Origin: an uncultured Succinatimonas sp. | GTDB lineage: Bacteria > Pseudomonadota > Gammaproteobacteria > Enterobacterales > Succinivibrionaceae | Direction of reading: 5' to 3' | DNA: 28,698 nucleotides | Assembly: GCA_937880335.1 (NCBI GenBank) | Contig: CALFLJ010000089.1 | Coordinates: forward strand, 1-28,698 | In this document: positions 1-7,257 of the stretch, piece after piece | Layout of the letters: the number at the start of each line of letters is the position of its first letter | Numbering within the stretch: position 1 is the stretch's first letter | Notes under the pieces: model-generated | What the model was told of the DNA's origin: nothing | The model's database searches: none | The model's input: the letters and a program-made list of their open reading frames with translations, nothing else | Made by a program: the position numbers and the translations under genes

Positions 1-438
1 AATGAAGGAAATCTTGAGAGTAAGTATATAGGTGAGATTTCCATCTTTGACACCTTTACTACTGTCGATTTACCATCAGGTATGCCTGAGGATACCATGA
101 AAATTTTAGCTGAGGCTAGAGTTTGTGGTCGTCCTTTGGAATTAAGAGAGTATACCTCAGAGCCTCCTCGTGGTCCTCGCAATTTTGATAAACCAGAGCG
201 TGGTTTTAGAGGCGAGCGTAATTTTAATCGTGACTTTGACCGTCAGAATTCTCGTGGCCCACGTGATTATCATAATTACACAGGCGATGATCGTGGAAAC
301 CGTCGAGATTTCCAGGATAAGCGTAATTCATCACGCCGTTTTGATCGTCCTGCCTTTAGTTTTAACGACCGTTCATCTCGTCCTCGTTTTGAGCGTAATG
401 GTAATCGCAACTTTGGTGGTCGTCGTGACGGATTTTAA
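1..438 (+). CDS. deaD: DEAD-box ATP-dependent RNA helicase, C-terminal part (partial)
   Basis: The reading frame is open from base 1, so the gene starts upstream and only about 145 C-terminal residues are visible. The first ~50 residues (YIGEISIFDTFTTVDLPSGM, then GRPLELRE) match the DbpA-type RNA-binding fold that closes DeaD/CsdA helicases. This domain binds RNA while the missing helicase core unwinds duplexes, typically in ribosome assembly and cold adaptation. The last ~90 residues form a basic, low-complexity tail rich in Arg, Gly, Asn, Phe and Asp with repeated RNF, RGP and RRDF units, as in the disordered tails of DeaD. It ends RRDGF, just before a strong terminator. DeaD is the best guess. 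Another DbpA-domain helicase cannot be excluded without the core. An internal ATG at 82 is not the true start. Confidence 0.75.
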   Translation, partial: NEGNLESKYIGEISIFDTFTTVDLPSGMPEDTMKILAEARVCGRPLELREYTSEPPRGPRNFDKPERGFRGERNFNRDFDRQNSRGPRDYHNYTGDDRGNRRDFQDKRNSSRRFDRPAFSFNDRSSRPRFERNGNRNFGGRRDGF

Positions 439-462
439 TCTTTAGATTAAAGAAATCTAAAA

Positions 463-497
463 AAAAACTCAGGTTATTTTTTGTAGCCTGAGTTTTT
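463..497. terminator. Bidirectional intrinsic terminator
   Basis: AAAAACTCAGG at 463-473 pairs perfectly with CCTGAGTTTTT at 487-497 around a 13-nt loop. A-rich and T-rich flanks give a U-tract on both strands. It lies between the convergent ends of the helicase (+) and the MFS gene (-) and should serve both. Confidence 0.88.
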
Positions 498-502
498 TAT
501 TT

Positions 503-1690
503 TTATATCTTAAATTCCTTGTCTTCTTTTATCTTTTGAATAATCCTAAATTCGTAGTTTCGTGCAAAGAGGAATATGCAAAGCAAACCAATAATGGTAA
601 GTAACGAGCCTAAAAGAGGAATAATTTTCAGATCTAAACTTAAGATAAATGGAATTCCTCCAACTAATGCTCCTAGGGCATTTCCTAAATTAAAGGCTGC
701 TTGTATGCATGAGGCTCCTAGGAGTTGTCCTCCCTCTGAAACTTTTAAAATAAGATTTTGGAAGGGGGCTGATGTTGCAAATAATAGACCTCCGCACAGG
801 CAGATTAGTGGAATAGCAAAATATGCATATGGCAGAAGCAAGGAAATTGATATAAGAGCTGTAGTTGAGCACAAACACCAGATAACAGATACCTTGCCGG
901 GTTTTAGTTTATCGCAAAGCTTTCCTGAGACAAGATTAAATAATACCATGCAGATCCCCATCACAACCATGATGAAGGCAATTGAATTTAATGGTATATG
1001 TGTGACTTTCGTTAAAAGAGGACTTAGGTAAGATAAAAGGCAGAAAATACCTGCATTACTAAATAAGGTTGCGCCTAAGATAAGCCATGGAGATTTATAT
1101 TTTAGAAATGTAAATTGTCCTTTAAATCCATTGTCTTTAACCGCTCCTACATCTTTAATCCAGAATACTGCTGAAAATAAAACTAAAAGTCCCCAAATGG
1201 TTACTAGGAAAAAAATAGAGCGCCAAGATAATGTTGAGGCCATAAAGGTTCCCAGAGGTACACCGAATACATTTGCTATAGTCATACCAGCTCCCATAAT
1301 TGCAATAGCTCCTGTATCTTTACCTTTTGAGGCAATTCTAGTTGCAATTATTGAGCCTACGCCAAAGTAACAGCCATGAGGAAGCCCTGAGCAAAACCGC
1401 GCAATCATTAGTGTAGTAAAATCTTGAGCTGTTGCGGTGGCGGCATTACCTAAAATATGGATAATGATAAGGCCTATTAGTGTGTATTTTAATTTGTATT
1501 TGCGTAGAAATAAAAGAGAGAAAGCTCCGCAGGCAACACCTAGGGCATAGAATGAAATGGTATGACCGGCCTCATCTAAACTCAGATTAAAATCATTTGC
1601 TATATAAGGTAACAGTCCCATGGCAACGAATTCAGTGATGCCAAGCCCCAGCGTACCAAAGGCAAGAGCAATTAATCCTTTTATAATCAT
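503..1690 (-). CDS. MFS transporter, AraJ-like arabinose/drug efflux family
   Basis: This 395-residue inner-membrane protein has about 12 hydrophobic segments, the usual length of a DHA1/AraJ-type major facilitator. The N-terminus has the family pattern GLGITEFVAMGLLPYIA. The signature RFCSGLPHGCYFGVGSIIA in the third to fourth helices is characteristic of AraJ/YdhP-like exporters. It probably exports a sugar or small organic compound by proton antiport; the substrate cannot be read from sequence. The start is supported by GAGGA about 6 bases upstream on the minus strand. Before the IS insertion it lay directly downstream of the methyltransferase gene at 4037-5395. It ends 5 bp from the shared terminator. 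A CRP-like half-palindrome lies ~45 bp upstream of its start. Confidence 0.85.
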   Translation of the reverse strand: MIIKGLIALAFGTLGLGITEFVAMGLLPYIANDFNLSLDEAGHTISFYALGVACGAFSLLFLRKYKLKYTLIGLIIIHILGNAATATAQDFTTLMIARFCSGLPHGCYFGVGSIIATRIASKGKDTGAIAIMGAGMTIANVFGVPLGTFMASTLSWRSIFFLVTIWGLLVLFSAVFWIKDVGAVKDNGFKGQFTFLKYKSPWLILGATLFSNAGIFCLLSYLSPLLTKVTHIPLNSIAFIMVVMGICMVLFNLVSGKLCDKLKPGKVSVIWCLCSTTALISISLLLPYAYFAIPLICLCGGLLFATSAPFQNLILKVSEGGQLLGASCIQAAFNLGNALGALVGGIPFILSLDLKIIPLLGSLLTIIGLLCIFLFARNYEFRIIQKIKEDKEFKI

Positions 1691-1731
1691 AAGAATCCTC
1701 GCTAGCTGTTATATTTAGGTTTATATAAAAT

Positions 1732-1747
1732 TTTGAACTATATCACA
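1732..1747 (-). promoter_or_regulatory. Possible CRP-type site upstream of the MFS gene
   Basis: On the minus strand the 16-mer TGTGATATAGTTCAAA fits TGTGA-N6-TCACA with one mismatch in the ten key positions. It lies ~42 bp upstream of the MFS start codon. This is a motif match only. Confidence 0.3.
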
Positions 1748-1800
1748 CTTTATAGCTAAGTATTTTATATAAAAAAAATTATTGAGAATTTTAATAGAAT

Positions 1801-1850
1801 AAAAAAAATTAAAACCTCTGCTTTTAGAGATTAACTTTAAAGGCAGAGGC
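1801..1850 (-). terminator. Intrinsic terminator, originally of the methyltransferase gene at 4037-5395
   Basis: On the minus strand GCAGAGG-type arms (1815-1821 with 1843-1849, plus AAA/TTT with one bulged base) form a stem followed by TTTTAATTTTTTTT. Removing the IS and one target copy places this hairpin ~50 bp after the stop codon of the methyltransferase. The hairpin is therefore probably that gene's native terminator, now 2.2 kb away. Confidence 0.65.
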
Positions 1851-1856
1851 TTAAAA
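1851..1856 (+). repeat. Target-site duplication, left copy (TTAAAA)
   Basis: TTAAAA directly abuts the left inverted repeat and is repeated exactly at 4015-4020 beside the right one. A 6-bp AT-rich duplication fits IS1634-type elements. Because the region is AT-rich, the exact length could be 4-6 bp. Confidence 0.75.
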
Positions 1857-1870
1857 CTTGGATTTTATAA
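1857..1870 (+). repeat. IS left terminal inverted repeat
   Basis: CTTGGATTTTATAA here is the exact reverse complement of 4001-4014. Similarity beyond 14 bp on the inner side is weak. Confidence 0.8.
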
Positions 1871-1963
1871 GAATATGTGTCATATAGATAGCTAACTTTA
1901 AATAATAAAAAAGTTTTATTTAAGGAAAGTCACTTAGGAGGTTTTATTTTTTTTATTTTAGTT

Positions 1964-1995
1964 TATACTATCTCATATATCTATATGATAGTATA
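1964..1995 (+). promoter_or_regulatory. Hairpin just upstream of the transposase start
   Basis: TATACTATC (1964-1972) pairs perfectly with GATAGTATA (1987-1995). The right arm abuts the Shine-Dalgarno-like AAGGTG (1995-2000), six bases before the ATG at 2006. In RNA read from outside, the stem would lie next to or mask the ribosome site. That arrangement is known in several IS elements as a brake on transposase translation. The regulatory role here is inferred. Confidence 0.5.
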
Positions 1996-2005
1996 AGGTG
2001 TTATT

Positions 2006-3937
2006 ATGGCTCAAATTCAATTTCCTAAACTTCCTTGCGCTAAACTTGGCATTGTTAAAAACAAAAGTGGCACTTACTATTATGTTCAAACCTACACTCA
2101 TCATTACGATAAAAATAAAAAGCGTTCTGTAAGAGATAGCCAGAAAACCATTGGCAAGGTTTTAGGTGGGGATAAGTTCGGTGTTATTGAATTCAAGCAA
2201 TTCTTTTTAGATGAGCACCCTGAGCTTGAAAACTTCATTACTTATTGGACTAAAGATGGATTTGACTTTAAGGTCATTGATGATGAGGCTATCTCTGCTG
2301 TTTATGATAATCCTTTAGAGAAAAAACTCGCTGGTGCTTCTTGGGCTCTACAAAAACTTATGGGCCAAAATGGTATTGGAGATGCTCTTAAGGAAACCTT
2401 TGGCTCATATAAACGCTATCTTAAATTAGCTTCTATCATTATTTATATGGTCTTAAAAAGATCTAATGCTTTACATTACTTTGAGACTTTCTCTAAAACT
2501 ACTTTTCTTCCCTGGCCTAGGCCTTTAAATGACTCTCAAATTACAAGACTCTTTAAATCTGTTTCACATGATGAGCTTATGCAGTTTTTTAATGCCTTAA
2601 ACAGAGCTTACTGCAGGAAATTTGGAGAGGCTTTCTATAACAATGTGTTTGTGGCTTTAGACTCTACATCCATTTCAACTTATTCAAACAACTTAACTCA
2701 AAAGGAGTTTGGTCATAATAAGGATGGAGATGCTCTTCCTCAAATAAATTATCTGTTAGTCTGTGATGAGGTTTATGGTCTTCCTATTTATGCTAAAACT
2801 TATAAAGGTAATGTAGTTGATGTTTGTATTGTAAAGAACTTACTCTCTGAACTTAAAATCATGCTTTCACATCATAATAATGAGCCTCTCTTACCTAATA
2901 TTACCTTTGTTACTGATAGAGGTTATGACTCTGAGGATAATCTGCAGCTGTTTTTAAATCATGGCTATAACTTTGTAATGCGTTCTACTCTTCGCTCTTC
3001 CTGGGTGAAAGATGTTGTAAGAGAGAATTACGATAACCTTATGGATGATAATTCCCTTGACGTCTTTACCTCTCAACAAATGCATACTGCTATAGTTGAA
3101 TATAAATACGACGATTTTCCTGTTGAACATAAATTAAAAAGTAATAAAGCCTGTCAAAATATCTATGTTCACATGTTCTTTGATGAAAAAATTAAAAACA
3201 CTAATCGCTCTGTAATCAAAGAAAACACTGCTAATGCCAGGGACCGCTTTAACCTTGAAGTAGATAAGCTTTACAAAGACAATGACATCGTTAATCCTGC
3301 TATGCTTTCTAAAATAGATATAGGCAAACAGCAGATGTTTATTGACCGTTACTGCAAATTTGATGATAAAGGTTATGCCCTAATATCTTCTGAGCTCATA
3401 AATGAACGGGTGAAATATGACGGAATAATGGTTTTATTAAGCAATTCTGTTGATAATCCACAAAAGGCTTATTTTGCCTATCAAAAACGTCGTACTGTTG
3501 AAAGCAATTTCCAAATCTTTAAAGATCACTTGAACTTTAATCGTGTTTATACGTCATCTGATAGAACTTTTGTTGGTAAATTTCTCTGTCAAATGCTTAG
3601 TGCAAGCCTCATGATGATCTTAAACATGCGTATTAGAAATTATGAAAAATCAGAGAAAGCACAAGAGGATAAAATAAAACTGTCTTCTCGTTCATTATCA
3701 AAACTTTTAGATGAACTTAACACCATTATGCTTACCGTATATAAAGGCGGTTATTATTTTGATGTTATTTCTGAAAAATATAAAACTCTGCTTAACGCTA
3801 TAGGAGTTGATGTTCCTGAGGTTAAACATAGATATGAACAAGAATCTTATGATAATGATCTTGATATTGATGATAGTTCAGATGATTACTATCAAAGTGA
3901 TGATTTAGATTTTTGTGATGAAAGGGAAGAAATATAA
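2006..3937 (+). CDS. IS1634-family (IS4-like) DDE transposase
   Basis: This 643-residue transposase cuts and joins DNA at the ends of its element. The N-terminal ~60 residues (KNKSGTYYYVQTYTHHYDK, then TIGKVLG) match the start typical of IS1634 proteins. Catalytic residues are visible: D219 in VALDSTSIS, D304 in FVTDRGYDSEDN, and E499 in the Y-R-E-K-like block YQKRRTVESNFQIFK. Length is in the family's upper range and there is no frameshift. AAGGTG lies 5 bases before ATG 2006. The last ~35 residues are strongly acidic (many Asp, Glu, Ser, Tyr) and may be a disordered tail. The protein appears intact. Confidence 0.9.
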   Translation: MAQIQFPKLPCAKLGIVKNKSGTYYYVQTYTHHYDKNKKRSVRDSQKTIGKVLGGDKFGVIEFKQFFLDEHPELENFITYWTKDGFDFKVIDDEAISAVYDNPLEKKLAGASWALQKLMGQNGIGDALKETFGSYKRYLKLASIIIYMVLKRSNALHYFETFSKTTFLPWPRPLNDSQITRLFKSVSHDELMQFFNALNRAYCRKFGEAFYNNVFVALDSTSISTYSNNLTQKEFGHNKDGDALPQINYLLVCDEVYGLPIYAKTYKGNVVDVCIVKNLLSELKIMLSHHNNEPLLPNITFVTDRGYDSEDNLQLFLNHGYNFVMRSTLRSSWVKDVVRENYDNLMDDNSLDVFTSQQMHTAIVEYKYDDFPVEHKLKSNKACQNIYVHMFFDEKIKNTNRSVIKENTANARDRFNLEVDKLYKDNDIVNPAMLSKIDIGKQQMFIDRYCKFDDKGYALISSELINERVKYDGIMVLLSNSVDNPQKAYFAYQKRRTVESNFQIFKDHLNFNRVYTSSDRTFVGKFLCQMLSASLMMILNMRIRNYEKSEKAQEDKIKLSSRSLSKLLDELNTIMLTVYKGGYYFDVISEKYKTLLNAIGVDVPEVKHRYEQESYDNDLDIDDSSDDYYQSDDLDFCDEREEI

Positions 3938-3965
3938 AGTCCACCCTTTTTATGGAATGGACTTT
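3936..3965 (+). terminator. Hairpin at the transposase stop codon
   Basis: AAAGTCCA (3936-3943) pairs with TGGACTTT (3958-3965) around a 14-nt loop. The TAA stop overlaps the left arm. No strong U-run follows, only TTTAATAT, so termination may be weak. Confidence 0.4.
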
Positions 3966-4000
3966 AATATCAGAACTTAGATCAGTGTGTTATAAAAAAA

Positions 4001-4014
4001 TTATAAAATCCAAG
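4001..4014 (-). repeat. IS right terminal inverted repeat
   Basis: TTATAAAATCCAAG is the exact inverse of the left repeat at 1857-1870 and is followed directly by the TTAAAA target copy. Confidence 0.8.
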
Positions 4015-4020
4015 TTAAAA
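4015..4020 (+). repeat. Target-site duplication, right copy (TTAAAA)
   Basis: This is an exact copy of 1851-1856, directly outside the right inverted repeat. Confidence 0.75.
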
Positions 4021-4036
4021 TTTTATAAGCTAATTT

Positions 4037-5395
4037 CTACTTCAAGCGTTCAATTTTTGCCATATAGAAGCCATCAGTGCCCTCAGAGGGCCATAAATGT
4101 TTCTCATCTATAAGGCGGAATGCCCCTTTGGAGTTTTCAATAAAAGCCTGAACTTGATTTTCATTTTCTGATGGCATGATGGAGCAGGTTGAATATACAA
4201 CTATGCCTCCAACTTTTGCCATTTTACTGTATCTCTCTAAAATATCCCTTTGAGCCTGTCTAATTTCTGATAAACGCTCACGACCATCTCTCCATTTACT
4301 ATCTGGCATACGACGAATAACACCTGTACCTGAGCATGGGGCGTCGATTAGAACCTTGTCAGCGCTTTCATAGAGACGCTTTATAACTTTTGTTGAGTCA
4401 ATGACTCTAGTTTCAATGTTAAAAGCACCAGCTCTGCGAGCTCTATGCTTAAGTTCCTGTAGTTTCCAAAATTCAGTATCAGTTGCAATTATGGTACCCT
4501 TACCTTCCATTAAAGCTGCTAAGTGTAAGGTTTTACCTCCTGAGCCTGAACATGCATCAATAACTCTTTCAGACGGTTTTGGATCTAAGAATGCTCCTAT
4601 AATTTGAGAACCTGCATCCTGCTGTTCAAATAAGCCGTTTTTAAATGCAGTTGTCCTAAATAAAGCAGAATTTGATGTAACTTCTAAGGCTGTATTGCAT
4701 CCTAAAACCGGTTTTGTGACTACGTGTTCTTCTGCTAAGGAGTGGGCTAATTCATCGCGAGTGTTCTTTAGAGTATTAGCTCTTATCACACGTTTTGCCT
4801 CAAGACCTAAGGCTTTACGTTCAGAAGGCCATTTATCTCCTAATTCACTCCGTCCTAATTCCTCAAGCCAGATTGGGCAACCTTCATATAGTAGAGGATC
4901 TTCTTTTGCCTGTTCTAAGCGCTTGTTTAAACCGCGTCTATCAAAGCCCTCCTCACTATCAAGCTCAGGTAAAGGCCAATTACGCTCAGCACAGTAGGAG
5001 AAAACCAAGCGACCTACGTGACGCTCAAAATCAGACGGGCGTTTTAGGTCTGAGACATAAGCATAAAAAGACATGCGACAGAACATTGCGTTTATCTGTC
5101 TTATAATAAACCCCTGTTCAACAGGAGATAGTTTGACCTTGGCAAACCAGTAAGCATAAGCTTTATCCAGGGATTTTTTCTTAACAATAACGTCATTTAA
5201 GATTGAGAATACTAATCTTAATTGGAACTCTGAAAATCCAACGCGTTTTACCTGTTTTTCATGATCATTTGGATTAGTAAAGTGCGCTTCAGGACGATAG
5301 GCGCGGCCATTTTTATTATTTGTTTTGGGGCCTTTAAAATTGCGAGAGCTAACTCGTTTGCCTGCAAATTTAAAAGACGCTTTTTTATTTTCCAT
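4037..5395 (-). CDS. RsmB/NOP-family rRNA (cytosine-C5) methyltransferase
   Basis: This 452-residue SAM-dependent enzyme is predicted to methylate a cytosine C5 in ribosomal RNA. The SAM-binding motif is VIDACSGSGGKTLHLAALM. The two hallmark cysteines of the family lie in DAPCSGTG (motif IV, release cysteine) and YSTCSIMPSEN (motif VI, nucleophile). The N-terminus is basic and disordered, followed by an all-helical region that could be a NusB-like domain but is not a clear match to canonical RsmB. I therefore name the family, not the site. GAGG precedes the ATG. It follows the DUF4357 gene by 15 bp, so the two are probably cotranscribed. An IS now separates it from its terminator. Confidence 0.85.
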   Translation of the reverse strand: MENKKASFKFAGKRVSSRNFKGPKTNNKNGRAYRPEAHFTNPNDHEKQVKRVGFSEFQLRLVFSILNDVIVKKKSLDKAYAYWFAKVKLSPVEQGFIIRQINAMFCRMSFYAYVSDLKRPSDFERHVGRLVFSYCAERNWPLPELDSEEGFDRRGLNKRLEQAKEDPLLYEGCPIWLEELGRSELGDKWPSERKALGLEAKRVIRANTLKNTRDELAHSLAEEHVVTKPVLGCNTALEVTSNSALFRTTAFKNGLFEQQDAGSQIIGAFLDPKPSERVIDACSGSGGKTLHLAALMEGKGTIIATDTEFWKLQELKHRARRAGAFNIETRVIDSTKVIKRLYESADKVLIDAPCSGTGVIRRMPDSKWRDGRERLSEIRQAQRDILERYSKMAKVGGIVVYSTCSIMPSENENQVQAFIENSKGAFRLIDEKHLWPSEGTDGFYMAKIERLK

Positions 5396-5410
5396 AAATT
5401 TCCTCTTTGA

Positions 5411-5902
5411 TTAACGGTGTGACCGCGCGTTATTTAGTCCAAAACCAGATTTCTTTAAAGAAAAACCTTCGCGACTTATCCAAACGTCTAAACCATTTCG
5501 TACGTTTCCGGCAATTAAGGCAGCAGCAAAACTGGCGCTTGGTACTTTTAGATCTTTGGTAAAGTATAAACAATTATTTTCATGATCTTCGATTAGAACA
5601 TCATCTAATATCATTTTATCCCGATATGACTTTATGTTTTCAGGGAGTGATGAAACAATATTTAAGCTCGCCTGAGAACCTTTTAAGATCATGAAATAAG
5701 GGCGGGATCTATCACCTAAGGGATAGCCTTTTGCAGTCAAATTCTTGACTGCAAGTGTATATATTTCATTGCCTGTAGGCAAGATCTTAGGACTTAACAA
5801 TTCCTTTAGGGCCAAAAATTCTTTGTAAAGGCCAATAGGTAAAACCGCATGGGTCTTTTTACCTTGACTATCTACAATAAAATTAACCTTAAGGGGATCC
5901 AT
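5411..5902 (-). CDS. DUF4357-domain protein, function unknown
   Basis: This is a 163-residue soluble protein. Its C-terminal part (VPSASFAAALIAGNVRNGLD, then a Trp, then GFSLKK) fits the DUF4357 pattern SPSxAAxxVxGxxxNGxxxW. That domain often closes proteins with GIY-YIG nuclease or DNA-handling modules; none is present here. The N-terminal half begins MDPLKVNFIVDSQGKKTHAV, which resembles small strand-rich antitoxin-like or scaffold sequences without a firm match. GAGGA precedes the start. It lies 52 bp after alaA and 15 bp before the methyltransferase, so it is probably in one transcript with the latter. The molecular function is unknown. Confidence 0.7.
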   Translation of the reverse strand: MDPLKVNFIVDSQGKKTHAVLPIGLYKEFLALKELLSPKILPTGNEIYTLAVKNLTAKGYPLGDRSRPYFMILKGSQASLNIVSSLPENIKSYRDKMILDDVLIEDHENNCLYFTKDLKVPSASFAAALIAGNVRNGLDVWISREGFSLKKSGFGLNNARSHR

Positions 5903-5920
5903 AAAAAGTCCTCTTTAATA

Positions 5921-5946
5921 AAGGCTTTAGATAAATCTGAAGCCTT
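5921..5946 (-). terminator. Weak hairpin between alaA and the DUF4357 gene
   Basis: AAGGCTT (5921-5927) pairs with AAGCCTT (5940-5946) around a 12-nt loop. On the minus strand only a short T-run follows, so it may be a leaky terminator or attenuator downstream of alaA. Confidence 0.35.
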
Positions 5947-5954
5947 ACTTATCT

Positions 5955-7166
5955 TTATTGACGGTAGGTCTTTAGGAAATGCTCTAAACGTTCGCATGCG
6001 TCATTGATAATATCTACAGATGGTAAAAATACCATGCGGAAGTGATTTGGTTCAGGCCAGTTAAAGCCAGTACCTTGTACTATCAACATTTTTTCTGCGC
6101 GTAAGAGATCTAAAGCAAATTTCTGATCGTCTTTAATATTAAATTTCTTATCAAGCTTTGGGAACATATAAAGAGCACCATGAGGCTTGACTACGCTTAC
6201 ACCATCAATTGCAGAGAGGCGATCATACATAGCTTGACGCTGTAAATAAAGTCGTCCTCCAGGAATAATAAGCTCGTTGATACTTTGATATCCGCCTAAA
6301 GCTGTCTGAATTGCATGCTGAAGAGGAACATTGGCACATAAACGCATTGCCATCATCATTTTTATACCATCTATAAATCCGGCATTGCGTTTAGCTGGGC
6401 CTGTAATCATCATCCATCCTTGACGGAAACCACAGGCACGATAGACCTTTGACAGGCCGTTATAGGTCACAATAGTTATATCATCAGCTAAAGTGCAGAT
6501 ACTTCTGTGAGCTACGTCATCGTAAAGAATTTTATCGTAGATCTCATCTGCAAAAATAACCAGGTTATTTTGTCTGGCAAACTCAACAATATCTTGCAGC
6601 AGAGGGGTAGGGTAAACAGCACCTGTAGGATTATTTGGATTTATAAGAACAATACCGACAGTACGAGATGTCAGTTTTTTCTTCATATCATCAAGATCAG
6701 GATACCAGGAGGCCTTCTCATCGCACATATAATGTACAGCACGGCCACCTGCGAGATTGATGGCAGCTGTCCATAAAGGATAATCCGGGGCTGGAACTAG
6801 GACCTCATCTCCATTATTTAAAAGAGAATTCATTGTCATAGTAATAAGCTCAGATACACCGTTTCCGATGAAAATATCATCGGCATCTACATTCTTAAGA
6901 CCTTTTTGCTGATAATATTGAGCAATAGCTTTACGAGCAGGGAATATGCCATTAGATTCGCAGTAACCCTGTGAATTAGGTAGATTTCTTATAACATCCC
7001 GAACAACTTCTTCTGGGGCCTCAAAACCAAAGGGCGCGGTATTTCCAATATTCAACTTTAAAATACGCTGACCTTCCTCTTCCATCCTTAATGCTTCTTG
7101 ATGGATACGGCCTCTAATGTCATAGCAAACATTGTCAAGTTTGTGTGATTTTTGCAGTAATTTCAT
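5955..7166 (-). CDS. alaA: Alanine aminotransferase AlaA (PLP-dependent, fold type I)
   Basis: This is a 403-residue cytosolic aminotransferase, the normal AlaA length, making L-alanine from pyruvate with glutamate as amino donor. PLP-site motifs are all present: NPNNPTG at 176-182, the Asp of FADEIYD near 207 contacting the pyridine nitrogen, and the Schiff-base lysine K240 in NGLSKVYRACGFRQGW. A C-terminal arginine that binds the carboxylate lies in FRMVFLP. The N-terminal sequence (SHKLDNVCYDIRG, then LKLNIGNTAPFGFEAP) is typical of AlaA (formerly YfbQ). It is preceded by dacB on the same strand with a 91-bp gap, probably a separate promoter. The ribosome site upstream of the ATG is weak. 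Confidence 0.93.
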   Translation of the reverse strand: MKLLQKSHKLDNVCYDIRGRIHQEALRMEEEGQRILKLNIGNTAPFGFEAPEEVVRDVIRNLPNSQGYCESNGIFPARKAIAQYYQQKGLKNVDADDIFIGNGVSELITMTMNSLLNNGDEVLVPAPDYPLWTAAINLAGGRAVHYMCDEKASWYPDLDDMKKKLTSRTVGIVLINPNNPTGAVYPTPLLQDIVEFARQNNLVIFADEIYDKILYDDVAHRSICTLADDITIVTYNGLSKVYRACGFRQGWMMITGPAKRNAGFIDGIKMMMAMRLCANVPLQHAIQTALGGYQSINELIIPGGRLYLQRQAMYDRLSAIDGVSVVKPHGALYMFPKLDKKFNIKDDQKFALDLLRAEKMLIVQGTGFNWPEPNHFRMVFLPSVDIINDACERLEHFLKTYRQ

Positions 7167-7257
7167 AGCTTCAACCCTGCTATATAAAAAGCTCTTATTT
7201 AGACGATTGTTTTATTCTAGCACTTACTTAGGAATAAAAGCTTAAGTCTTTTTCGTG

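Larger units (their letters stand above)
1857..4014 (+). mobile_element. Complete insertion sequence, IS1634 type
   Basis: The element is 2158 bp long. It is bounded by 14-bp perfect inverted repeats (CTTGGATTTTATAA) and a TTAAAA target duplication, and carries one intact 643-codon transposase reading rightward. Ends, duplication and full-length transposase all agree, so it looks recent and potentially active. It lies between genes transcribed leftward, so it opposes transcription through the locus. Confidence 0.85.

Noticed and set aside
576..1031. 151-residue plus-strand frame inside the MFS gene
   Set aside because: It is antisense to a clear transporter gene and its composition is typical of a shadow frame.
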